NCBI GenBank assembly: GCA_965662775.1
Contig: CBFIIW010000010.1
Coordinates: forward strand, 44,652 to 108,651
Origin: UBA7985 sp002690455
GTDB lineage: Bacteria > Pseudomonadota > Alphaproteobacteria > UBA7985
Length of the DNA stretch: 64,000 nucleotides
Direction: 5' to 3'
The translations under genes and the position numbers were made by a program. Below, one piece after another: positions 26,641 through 34,330 of this stretch. Below the pieces are notes generated by a model. That model was not told the origin of the DNA. It did no database searches and saw only the letters and a program-made list of their open reading frames with translations. Positions within the stretch are counted from its first letter, which is position 1, and the number at the start of each line of letters is the position of its first letter.

Positions 26641-27621
26641 TTAATTTCCCCGCATCGCAGCCAGGGCAGCTTCGCCGCCGACACGACTTACGTAGGCGTC
26701 GGTCACAGTTGAGACCGCATCGGCAAAGGCCTGGATTTCAGCGTCGCTCAGCATCACAACAGTCTTTGTGCTGTCCTCCCCGTAGGCTGCCATCGCAGAG
26801 TCTGCAGTCGCTTGCCACGCGTTTTCAGCACTTGCCGAGAGGGCGAGACCCGCCGTCGCGTCGATTGCAGCCTTCTCGTCTGCGGAAAGGCCATTGTAGA
26901 CGCTTTCGTTCATTACGGCGTAGAAGCTCAGGCGGCCAAGGGGTGCACCGACCGTCACGCTAGAAGCAACTTCCGACAGCTTGAAGTCGGACAGGGTCGA
27001 GGAGCCGGTGAAGACACCGTCAATCAGGCCGGTCTGCAGAGAGTTGTAGACCTGGCTGATCGGCATTTGAACGGGCGTGGCGCCCAGCGCTGATGCGACT
27101 TCACCCGCCGTGGCACCTGCGACGCGGATCTTCAGACCCTTCAGGTCGGCAGGTGTGCGAATTACTTTGTCGCGCATGATCATGACCTGCGCTTCAGAGG
27201 TCCAGAGTGCGATAGGCTTGGTGGCAGGGAACTCTTCTGCAAGATGCGCATCGTAAGCCGCCCAGAGGGCTTCGTGCCCCCCTGCGTCGGGATGGATCGC
27301 ACCGGGAAGTTCAACGATCATCGTCTTCTGGAACTGGGATGAGGTGTAGCCGGGCAGGCCCCAAGCGAAGTCTGCCGCACCCTGAACAACGCGAACGTAC
27401 TGTTCAACGGGGCCGGCGCCGAGTTCACCACCGGGGTAGTTGCGAACCGTCAGATCCCCGCCGGTGCCTTCTGATACACCTGCTGACAGCTTATCGATCA
27501 GCGATGCCGTTACGGTGTGAAAGGGTGGGACAAAAGAAGCAAACTTAAGCTCCTGTGCCGCAACTGCAGTTGCGAGGCTTAAGGAGGCAACTGAAGCTGC
27601 CAGAACAGTAAAATACTTCAT
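26641..27621 (-). CDS. dctP: TRAP transporter solute-binding protein (DctP-like)
   Basis: 326 residues. The signal peptide (MKYFTVLAASVASLSLATAV, cut after AAQ) is followed by a DctP fold: FASFVPPFHTVTA, the central strand region KVIRTPADLKGLKIRVAGAT with the ligand-carboxylate arginine, and GLIDGVFTGSSTLSDFKL. The ATG at 27621 has AAGGAGAA upstream. It follows the second O-demethylase-like gene by 76 bases on the same strand, so uptake and demethylation are likely co-expressed. The ligand is probably an organic acid; its identity is unknown. Confidence 0.93.
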   Translation of the reverse strand: MKYFTVLAASVASLSLATAVAAQELKFASFVPPFHTVTASLIDKLSAGVSEGTGGDLTVRNYPGGELGAGPVEQYVRVVQGAADFAWGLPGYTSSQFQKTMIVELPGAIHPDAGGHEALWAAYDAHLAEEFPATKPIALWTSEAQVMIMRDKVIRTPADLKGLKIRVAGATAGEVASALGATPVQMPISQVYNSLQTGLIDGVFTGSSTLSDFKLSEVASSVTVGAPLGRLSFYAVMNESVYNGLSADEKAAIDATAGLALSASAENAWQATADSAMAAYGEDSTKTVVMLSDAEIQAFADAVSTVTDAYVSRVGGEAALAAMRGN

Positions 27622-27697
27622 CGAAATTCTCCTTTTTGCCCAACGGGAAACCCGCGGGTCTATTTTTGACGCAGGCGCGTCGATCCTCCGAGCGAAG

Positions 27698-29101
27698 TCA
27701 GGACTGTTTTCGACGCCAGCTGTCCGAGTAGTTTTCACGGGCTTCCCTGGCATAGGGCGTCGGTGAAACCCGCACGCGGATATCCGCCATTTCGTGGCGC
27801 TCGGTAGACGTCTTGCCGGTATCGTCCGGCTCACCCCATTTCAGCATCAGTTCGTCCCCGACCTGGACATCTGCCGCAACCACGCCCAGCGAGAGCAGAC
27901 AGCGCTCGTTGTAGCTGTATCCGTTGAACATGCTCATACCGACCATCTGGTCGCCGCGCATGATCATGTCTGCACTGCTAGAGGCGTAGTTGGGCTGGGG
28001 GAAATCAATCCATTTCTTATGGGCTGCGCCGGGATCAAAAGCCGATGCAATCACAGACAGGACGTCGTCTGCATTCCATTCAAACGTTACTTTTTTGCGC
28101 TGGGGCTTGTCGTGCATAGCCTCAAGTGCGGCTTTGCCGATGAAGTCGGCCTTTTTCCAGCCAATGTAAAAGCCGTAGCCCAGTTCGAAAGGCGTTGTGT
28201 AGTAGTCCTCGATATTGTCGCTCACTAAGGAGCCACCGATGGTGCCAATCGCCTCGTAGGCGCTTTCGTTCAGCCAGTCCCGGTAGTCTTTCATCATACC
28301 GTCACCGGTGTAGATCCCAGGCAGCGGGGAGGGTATCCATCCGGATTCCAGCGTATTCGTGCTGTAGGCCCGACTACCGACCTGCACCAGGTCGACACCT
28401 GTATCCCGTGCGGCTTCAAGGATAGTTGAGCGGATGTAGTTCTTGTCCTCGTATGGCCCCCAGATTTCCAGCCCGGGCGCCCCGGCCATGCCGTGGCGTA
28501 GCGCCTGAACGCGCTTGCTGCCGATGTTGATCCAGTCGACATGGAAGAACTTGATGTCCGGCACCGGGCCATTGTTGATGCGTTCGAAGATTTTTGGAGC
28601 ATCGGGGCCTTGGATCTGGAACCGATAGTGGGTACGGAAAATCGCTCGGCCATCCGGGCGGCTGTCAGAGCGTGGATCGTGTCTGACCTGAATAGACCAC
28701 TTGCCCACCGCTGCCTGAAACTTCAGCCAGTTGGCCGTCGGCGCGCGCCCGACCAGAACAAACTTATCCTCGCGCTCGCGGAATATGATCATGTCGCCGA
28801 TCACATGCCCAGCCGGTGTTACCGGGACGAAATGCTTTGCTTGGTTAAGGTCAAATTTGGCGAAACCATTGATCCCGACGTGAGCCAGAAACGTTTCTGC
28901 ATCGCTGCCTTCGACAATCAACTCATCCATGTGATGGGTCTGATCAAAGAGCACCGCCGACTGGCGCCATGCTTTCTGCTCGTCGCGCCAGTTTGTGAAC
29001 TCGGGGGCAACCACCGGATAGACATACATCCCGGTTGCTGAGTTTCGGAGCATGTCCACGGGGTTCTTATGCTGGGCGATGATTTGGCTGAGGTTAGGCA
29101 T
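27698..29101 (-). CDS. GcvT-fold O-demethylase-like protein (LigM/DesA family), copy 2
   Basis: 467 residues, close to LigM in length. The blocks PEFTNWRDEQKAWRQSAVLF, HMDELIVEG, FRTHYRFQIQGPDAPKIFE, VQALRHGMAGAPGLEIWGP and LKWGEPDDTGKT match the other copy at 12301 and the LigM/DesA family (THF-dependent aryl methyl ether demethylases). Expected reaction: substrate-OCH3 plus THF gives substrate-OH plus 5-methyl-THF, in the cytoplasm. It lies 18 bases after the GntR gene and before the TRAP genes, giving a regulator-enzyme-transporter operon. DMSP demethylase (about 370 residues) is a less likely alternative because of length and motif spacing. Confidence 0.83.
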   Translation of the reverse strand: MPNLSQIIAQHKNPVDMLRNSATGMYVYPVVAPEFTNWRDEQKAWRQSAVLFDQTHHMDELIVEGSDAETFLAHVGINGFAKFDLNQAKHFVPVTPAGHVIGDMIIFREREDKFVLVGRAPTANWLKFQAAVGKWSIQVRHDPRSDSRPDGRAIFRTHYRFQIQGPDAPKIFERINNGPVPDIKFFHVDWINIGSKRVQALRHGMAGAPGLEIWGPYEDKNYIRSTILEAARDTGVDLVQVGSRAYSTNTLESGWIPSPLPGIYTGDGMMKDYRDWLNESAYEAIGTIGGSLVSDNIEDYYTTPFELGYGFYIGWKKADFIGKAALEAMHDKPQRKKVTFEWNADDVLSVIASAFDPGAAHKKWIDFPQPNYASSSADMIMRGDQMVGMSMFNGYSYNERCLLSLGVVAADVQVGDELMLKWGEPDDTGKTSTERHEMADIRVRVSPTPYAREARENYSDSWRRKQS

Positions 29102-29119
29102 GAATGTCGGTTTCCCCTA

Positions 29120-29854
29120 TCAGGCGGCTTCGATCAGAGCCAGCCCAGGGACGTGCTCTGCCAGTTTCGGATTTTCTTTGGTTATGTACTCGAGGTTCTC
29201 ACGCGCTAGACGGGCATGCTCAATGGCCAGGGCCTGCGCGCGCGTGCCTTCTCGCATGACAATCGCATCAAAAATGGCCCGGTGCTGGCGTTGTGCGCGT
29301 CGCAGGGACGCCTGAAAGTCGGGGATCAGTTCCTGCCCGCCAAGGAAGGCTGTCGGTGAAGCCACAGGCAGGCGATAGGCCCGATCAACTTCCCGCTCCA
29401 TGATGCTGCTTCCGGACATTTTCGAGAGGAAAATGTGAAAGTTGAGATTCAGGGGGACATAGCGGCTGAAGTCTGGCGATGACCCGCTGAATACGGCCTC
29501 GTCCAGTTCTCCAAGGATCGTGTTTCCTTTGGTGATCATCGCCGCGGTCACGCCGCGTTCGGCTGCAAAGCGCGCTGCAGTGCCTTCGAGGACGCCGCGC
29601 AATTCAATGGCGTCGACAATATCCTGCATCGTGATGCGCGCAACCATCGTGCCACCCGATGCCCTCCGTTCGAGCAGGCCCTCTTCAAGCAGCCGGTCAA
29701 TCGCCTGCCGCAACGGCGTCCTGGAAATATCAAGGAGTTCCGCGAGCATCGTCTCGGACAGCCGTTCCTGTGGCGCAAAGTTTCCATTCAGAATCATGCT
29801 GCGGAGCTCACTGATCCCCTTCTCATATTGAGAGCGTCTTGGCTTGATCGCCAT
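29120..29854 (-). CDS. GntR family transcriptional regulator, FCD domain
   Basis: 244 residues. The N-terminal winged helix (about 10-75: ISELRSMILNGNFAPQERLS, LAELLDISRTPLRQAIDRL) is followed by an all-helical FCD ligand domain (about 95-225) with metal-site histidines in FHIFLSKMSGS and RRAQRQHRAIFDAI. VanR, the vanillate repressor, is of this FadR-like class. It is autoregulated by position: a TCTGTATACAGA palindrome lies about 20-30 bases upstream of the start. First gene of the operon with the O-demethylase-like protein and TRAP transporter. Confidence 0.92.
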   Translation of the reverse strand: MAIKPRRSQYEKGISELRSMILNGNFAPQERLSETMLAELLDISRTPLRQAIDRLLEEGLLERRASGGTMVARITMQDIVDAIELRGVLEGTAARFAAERGVTAAMITKGNTILGELDEAVFSGSSPDFSRYVPLNLNFHIFLSKMSGSSIMEREVDRAYRLPVASPTAFLGGQELIPDFQASLRRAQRQHRAIFDAIVMREGTRAQALAIEHARLARENLEYITKENPKLAEHVPGLALIEAA

Positions 29855-29875
29855 ATTTCGAACCTCATTCCCGAT

Positions 29876-29885
29876 CTGTATACAG
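29876..29885. promoter_or_regulatory. CTGTATACAG palindrome, candidate GntR operator
   Basis: Perfect 10-base palindrome (12 bases counting the flanking T and A), 22-31 bases upstream of the gntR ATG. A related CTGTACACAA lies at 29938-29947. FCD-type GntR regulators commonly bind GTATAC-centred palindromes. Confidence 0.6.
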
Positions 29886-29919
29886 AAATATTGATTTTAG
29901 GCGTTTTGCAAGCAATTTC

Positions 29920-29933
29920 TTGCTATATAGCAA
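29920..29933. promoter_or_regulatory. TTGCTATATAGCAA palindrome in the gntR-hydrolase divergent region
   Basis: Perfect 14-base palindrome in the AT-rich space between divergent gntR and the hydrolase gene. It includes TATATA, which may serve as a -10 element or as a second regulator site. Confidence 0.45.
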
Positions 29934-30049
29934 AAAACTGTACACAAAACTCCTCTTGCTTGAGCATGCTGGGCGCGTTGTTGAAGCAAGACAGGGCAGA
30001 GCTTTCCGGTCGCTTCCCCGACGAGATTAGTATAAAAGAGGGCTACGAT

Positions 30050-30757
30050 TTGACTACATTTGTTTTGGTGCCCGGGCTTGTTTCCGACGACCGGGTCTGG
30101 CGGTGCCTTAAGCCCGTGTTGAGCGAATTTGGCGACATCATAGACGCCGATATCACAGGGCATGACTCGATCACCGATATGGCGAAAGCCGCACTTGAAA
30201 CGGCGACAGAGGACCTGGTTGTTTTCGGGCACTCGCTGGGCGGTCGCGTGGCGATGGAGATGGCGCGGATCGAACCCGAGCGCGTGCGAGGGCTTGTTCT
30301 AGCGAACACAGGGCACCATCCGCGTCGCCCTGGGGAAGAGGTACGACGCCAGGAATTGGTCGATCTCGGCAAGCGGAGCATGCACGATCTGGCGGCGGTT
30401 TGGCTGCCGCCAATGCTTGACGCGGCCCGTAACGACGATCAGACCCTGCTGCAGGATCTGATCCAGATGGTTACCAGCACGACCGCCAAAGTTCATGAGC
30501 GCCAGATCAAAGCCTTGTTGGATCGCCCCGATGCAGCCCGTACAATCGGGAACTATCAGGGGCCGGTGCTGCTAATGACGGGCGCTCAGGACCAATGGTC
30601 ACCCGTCGAGCAGCATCGTGAAATCGAGGCACTAGTGACGTACGTGGAGCTAGCAATTATCCAGAACGCCGGACATTTTATGCCGGTGGAACAGCCCACT
30701 GCAGTGGCCGAAAGCGTGTCACTGTGGTTGGATCAGCGTGAGTTTTTGTGGCGCTGA
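30050..30757 (+). CDS. Alpha/beta hydrolase
   Basis: 235 residues. The nucleophile elbow is GHSLGG (S62), with probable catalytic D181 (TGAQDQWSP) and H209 (NAGHFMP); the oxyanion region is LVPGLVSDDRVW at the N-terminus. I chose the TTG at 30050, since GAGGG lies 7 bases upstream and the protein then starts MTTFVLVPGL, as such hydrolases do; the in-frame extension to 29828 would overlap gntR. Divergent from gntR and next to a TSUP permease. The substrate is unknown; an ester or lactone from the same pathway is possible. Confidence 0.85.
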   Translation: MTTFVLVPGLVSDDRVWRCLKPVLSEFGDIIDADITGHDSITDMAKAALETATEDLVVFGHSLGGRVAMEMARIEPERVRGLVLANTGHHPRRPGEEVRRQELVDLGKRSMHDLAAVWLPPMLDAARNDDQTLLQDLIQMVTSTTAKVHERQIKALLDRPDAARTIGNYQGPVLLMTGAQDQWSPVEQHREIEALVTYVELAIIQNAGHFMPVEQPTAVAESVSLWLDQREFLWR

Positions 30758-30820
30758 GCTAAGGCTGGATGCGCGGGTAGTGTGCGCCTGCAAAACTGCC
30801 GCAACACGGGAGTAAAATTT

Positions 30821-31582
30821 GTGGAAGCCGTACTGCTTGTCGCGTTAGCATTTTTGCTCGGTGGTGTGCTGAAAGGTGCCATTGGCGCGGGTGCGCCGCT
30901 GGCCGCGGTGCCAGCCCTGTCGCTGATCTACAGCGTACCCTTCGCCGTGGTGGTGTTCGTGGCCCCGAATGTCATCTCCAACCTGATCCAAATCTGGCAA
31001 TATCGGGGGCACCGGCCACGCGGTGCGCTGGTCTGGCTGTTCGCCGGAGCCGGGGCGGCGGGTGCGCTGGCTGGGACGTTCGCGCTCGTTAGTCTCGACG
31101 GTGATGTCTTGAAGACCGGGGTCGCGATCGTGATCGGGCTATATCTGGTCTTCCGCCTGTTCCGGCCCACGGCAAAGTTGGCGCTTCGGCCGGCGACCTG
31201 GCTCTCGGCGCCGGTTGGTTTCGTCGCCGGGATTCTGCAGGGGGCCTCCGGGGTTTCTGCCCCGGTGAGCGTGACCTTCCTTAGCATCGTGCAGCTCGAC
31301 CGCGAGACCTTCATCGTCACCATTGCCGTGTTTTTCGTTGCTATGGGCGTGGTGCAGGCACCAACCCTGATCGCCATGGGGCTGCTGGACTGGCGCACCG
31401 GGGGGCTGTCGCTGCTTGCTGTGCTGCCCTTGCTCGCGGGCATGCCGTTGGGCGAAGCCATTATCAAACGAGTTTCGCGCCAGTGGTTCGACCGGCTGAT
31501 TATGTTGGTGCTGGCCGTCATGGCGGTGACATTGGTCCTCAGCACTCGATTCCCAGCCATGACCGCCGCGGCTGCAAGTTAG
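30821..31582 (+). CDS. Sulfite exporter TauE/SafE family (TSUP) permease
   Basis: 253 residues, about eight helices. The family hallmark GGVLKGAIGAGAPLAAVPAL is near the N-terminus, with the repeat-half counterpart VAGILQGASGVSAPVSVTFL. TSUP proteins move sulfite, sulfoacetate or other organic anions. The GTG at 30821 is chosen for its GGGAG 8 bases upstream; a further in-frame GTG lies at 30782. It follows the hydrolase by 63 bases on the same strand and probably shares its promoter. Confidence 0.87.
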   Translation: MEAVLLVALAFLLGGVLKGAIGAGAPLAAVPALSLIYSVPFAVVVFVAPNVISNLIQIWQYRGHRPRGALVWLFAGAGAAGALAGTFALVSLDGDVLKTGVAIVIGLYLVFRLFRPTAKLALRPATWLSAPVGFVAGILQGASGVSAPVSVTFLSIVQLDRETFIVTIAVFFVAMGVVQAPTLIAMGLLDWRTGGLSLLAVLPLLAGMPLGEAIIKRVSRQWFDRLIMLVLAVMAVTLVLSTRFPAMTAAAAS

Positions 31583-31697
31583 TCTTCGTCTGCGCCATCA
31601 CACGCCAAAAGGGCAATGAATTACGCTTCGTCAGGTGAGCAATCAGTGATAAAAATAGTGCAATCACAATAGATGCATTCGAAGATGAGGAATGACC

Positions 31698-32381
31698 ATG
31701 CCTAAGCTCGAACTGGTGTACTTCAAGATGCGCGCACTAGCCGAAGCCGCACAGCTGATGTTGTGGGCGACAGACACGCCCTATACCTATTCCATGTCAT
31801 GGGATTATTTCGGTGAGCCCTGGGCAGGCAACAAGACTCGCGCTCCCTTTCGCCAACTGCCTATGTTGGTCATCGACGGCAAGCATCAGGTTGCCCAGAG
31901 CGGTGCAATCTGCCGCTACATCGCCGGTCTCACCGGATTGGCGCCGGAAGATGCTGGTCTTCGCGCAGAGGTCGACAGCGTGTTCGAGGCGAGTCAGGAG
32001 TGGTTTTTCCCGCTCAACCCGACTGTTAACTTTGCCATTGGTGATGATTTTGCCGCCAAGCGTGAAGCACAGCTGCCGGGGTTGCACCTGCGCCTTGGGG
32101 ATTTCGAGCGCTTTCTTGGCCATCATGAAGGCCCGTTTTTCTTTGGCGATAAGCCCTACTACTGCGATTTCGGCGTCTTCCATCACGTCGATCTGGCGCA
32201 CTTCTTCGACGCCGATCTGCTCGCCGATTATCCACGGCTAGCCGCAATGATGGAGGCCGTCAGGGGGATCAGTGGGGCGGGGAATTATCTCCAGCAGCGG
32301 CCGGAACTGATCGGGGTTGGTACGAAGCCGCAGCTGGTTATCAATGGCGCGCCACAAGCGACAGGCACGGCCGAGGGCTGA
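31698..32381 (+). CDS. Glutathione S-transferase family protein
   Basis: 227 residues. The thioredoxin-like N-terminal domain (LELVYFKMRALAEAAQLML with the catalytic-position tyrosine Y7) and the glutathione-binding QLPMLVIDG and AQSGAICRYIA segments (cis-proline and serine) resemble sigma/mu-type GSTs. The all-helical domain runs from about 85 to 205. The ATG at 31698 is favoured over 31692 because GAGGA is 5-6 bases upstream. It may serve in detoxification or in glutathione-dependent ether cleavage or isomerisation. It lies 115 bases after the permease. Confidence 0.87.
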   Translation: MPKLELVYFKMRALAEAAQLMLWATDTPYTYSMSWDYFGEPWAGNKTRAPFRQLPMLVIDGKHQVAQSGAICRYIAGLTGLAPEDAGLRAEVDSVFEASQEWFFPLNPTVNFAIGDDFAAKREAQLPGLHLRLGDFERFLGHHEGPFFFGDKPYYCDFGVFHHVDLAHFFDADLLADYPRLAAMMEAVRGISGAGNYLQQRPELIGVGTKPQLVINGAPQATGTAEG

Positions 32382-32726
32382 TCAAATACGTTGATCCTCG
32401 TAAAACGCAGGCGTGTGGGTAAGGCGTGGCTTGCACGTCTTCTTCACTTGAGCTAGCGTGCATTTGTCGAGCGCGGGAGAACCGACTTCGCGTCGGTGCC
32501 GAAGGAGCAACCGCCCCGGAAACTCTCAGGCCACCGGACCGGCTCGATACAAGACTCTGGAGAGAGGCGCGCCAAACAGCGCGTCCGCCGAAGGGATAAT
32601 GATCTCAGGTGCAAGGGACAGAGGGGGCATCACCGCGGTCGCGTGCTGACGCACGCCGCCGTCCTTATGATGCCCATCTTATGAAGCTTCATTCATTGGT
32701 GGTGCATGGAACCGGAGACTGGGTCC
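32382..32726 (+). other. Leader region of the glycine cleavage operon
   Basis: 345 bases between the GST gene and gcvT. About half is the tandem glycine riboswitch at 32470-32628. The remaining 98 bases before gcvT should contain the expression platform; I cannot assign a definite terminator or anti-terminator by eye. Confidence 0.6.
32470..32628 (+). ncRNA. Tandem glycine riboswitch
   Basis: Two consecutive glycine aptamers. The first (about 32470-32547) has GCGGGAGA, GCCGAAGGAGCAA and AACTCTCAGG followed by the CACCGGACCG stem. The second (about 32553-32628) has CTCTGGAGAGAG, CGCCGAAGGG, GATCTCAGG and GGGACAGAGGGG. These are the conserved cores of the class, and the RNA lies directly before gcvT-gcvH-gcvP. 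Glycine binding normally switches the operon on so that excess glycine is degraded. Confidence 0.95.
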
Positions 32727-33866
32727 ATGGACGACGGAACAGAAAATCTTTTGACGCTGCCGCTGGAGCAGGTCCACGTCGATGCTGGTGCGCGAATGGT
32801 TCCGTTCGCGGGCTACGCTATGCCGGTTCAGTACCCCACTGGGGTCATGGCCGAGCACCAGCACGCGCGCGCGCACTGCGGGCTGTTCGATGTTTCTCAT
32901 ATGGGGCAGGTGATCCTGCGGGCAGAGACGGTTGAGGCCGCGGCCCGGGCGCTTGAAACGCTGGTTCCAGTCGACGTCGTTGGCTTGGGCGAGGGCCGCC
33001 AGCGCTATGGATTTTTCACCAATGTCAACGGCGGTATTCTCGACGATCTGATGATCGCCAACCGCGGCAACCATCTTTTGCTCGTGGTAAATGCGGCATG
33101 CAAGGCCGACGACATTGCCCTGATGCGCGCCGCGCTGCCGCCGCTGGGGGTCGAGGTCGAGGTCATCGAAGACCGCGTGCTACTCGCCGTGCAGGGCCCC
33201 AAGGCCGGTCGCGTCTTGGCAGCGCTGGACCCACGCGCCGACGACATGCGCTTTATGGACGTTGGCGGTCTGACCCTGGCCGGGGTCGACGCCTGGGTCT
33301 CGCGCTCGGGCTACACCGGTGAGGACGGCTTTGAGATTTCGGTTCAGGTGTCGCAGGCGCGCGTTGTGTTCGATGCGCTGTGCGCCGATGAGCGTGTGGC
33401 GCTGGTCGGTCTGGGTGCGCGAGATTCGCTGCGTCTGGAGGCCGGTCTCTGCCTCTACGGCCACGATATCGATACCACGACTTCGCCGGTCGAGGCCGGC
33501 CTGACCTGGGCGATGCAGAAGGTACGGCGCCCCGGTGGCGACCGGGCTGGCGGCTTCCCGGGCGAGGCCCGGATTTTCACAGAACTCGAAGCCGGCGCAG
33601 GGCGTACCCGCGTCGGCCTGCGCCCCGAGGCCCGTGCGCCGATGCGCGAGGGCGTGCCGCTGTTCGATGCCGAGCATAGCGACACGCAAGTGGGGCAGGT
33701 GACCAGTGGCGGCTTTGGGCCCAGCGTCGGTCACCCCGTGGCCATGGGATACGTCGATGCGGCCTTCGCCGACACTGATACCGCGCTGTGGGGCGAGGTC
33801 CGGGGCAAGCGCCTGCCTGTCCGGGTCACAGCGCTTCCGTTCACACCCTTGCGCTTCAAGCGCTGA
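32727..33866 (+). CDS. gcvT: Glycine cleavage system aminomethyltransferase (T-protein)
   Basis: 379 residues. Transfers the methylene group from the H-protein aminomethyl-lipoate to tetrahydrofolate, releasing ammonia. The sequence has VPFAGYAMPVQYPTGVMAEH, LFDVSHMGQ, the folate-site RSGYTGEDGFEI and RDSLRLEAGLCLYGHD, all T-protein signatures. The ATG at 32727 is used since GGAGA lies 8 bases upstream. First gene of gcvT-H-P, under the riboswitch. It is clearly separate from the two O-demethylase-like GcvT-fold proteins, which are longer. Confidence 0.96.
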   Translation: MDDGTENLLTLPLEQVHVDAGARMVPFAGYAMPVQYPTGVMAEHQHARAHCGLFDVSHMGQVILRAETVEAAARALETLVPVDVVGLGEGRQRYGFFTNVNGGILDDLMIANRGNHLLLVVNAACKADDIALMRAALPPLGVEVEVIEDRVLLAVQGPKAGRVLAALDPRADDMRFMDVGGLTLAGVDAWVSRSGYTGEDGFEISVQVSQARVVFDALCADERVALVGLGARDSLRLEAGLCLYGHDIDTTTSPVEAGLTWAMQKVRRPGGDRAGGFPGEARIFTELEAGAGRTRVGLRPEARAPMREGVPLFDAEHSDTQVGQVTSGGFGPSVGHPVAMGYVDAAFADTDTALWGEVRGKRLPVRVTALPFTPLRFKR

Positions 33867-33897
33867 ACCAGCCCCCCTGATCTGAGGAGAACCGATC

Positions 33898-34257
33898 ATG
33901 AAATATACAGAAGAGCACGAGTGGCTGCGCGTTGAAGGCGATATCGTCGTCGTCGGCGTTACGGAATACGCCGTCACTCAGTTGGGTGATCTGGTGTTTG
34001 TTGAACTGCCCGACGTGGGCCGCCAGGTAAGCCGCGACGAAGACATCGTCGTGATCGAGAGCGTCAAGGCCGCCTCGGACATACTCGCTCCGCTAGACGG
34101 CGAAATCGTCGAAGTCAACGAGGCCATCGTCGAGGATCCGGCGTTGGTGAATAGCGACCCGACCGGTGCGGCCTGGTTCTTTAAGATGAAGGTGCCAGAC
34201 ACTAGTGCTGTCGATCAGTTCATGGATGAAGACGCCTACAAGGCGCTGATCGACTGA
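33898..34257 (+). CDS. gcvH: Glycine cleavage system H-protein
   Basis: 119 residues, a normal length. The lipoyl lysine is K57 in ESVKAASDI; the start MKYTEEHEWLR and DLVFVELPDVG are typical. It carries the aminomethyl group between P- and T-proteins. It lies 31 bases after gcvT with GAGGAG upstream of the ATG. No gcvL or lipoate ligase is encoded in the window. Confidence 0.97.
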   Translation: MKYTEEHEWLRVEGDIVVVGVTEYAVTQLGDLVFVELPDVGRQVSRDEDIVVIESVKAASDILAPLDGEIVEVNEAIVEDPALVNSDPTGAAWFFKMKVPDTSAVDQFMDEDAYKALID

Positions 34258-34330
34258 CCCAACTCACCCGCGGGACCGACACGATCCCGCTGGCTATACC
34301 AACGTTACCCTCCAGGCTTACGAGGTTCCC

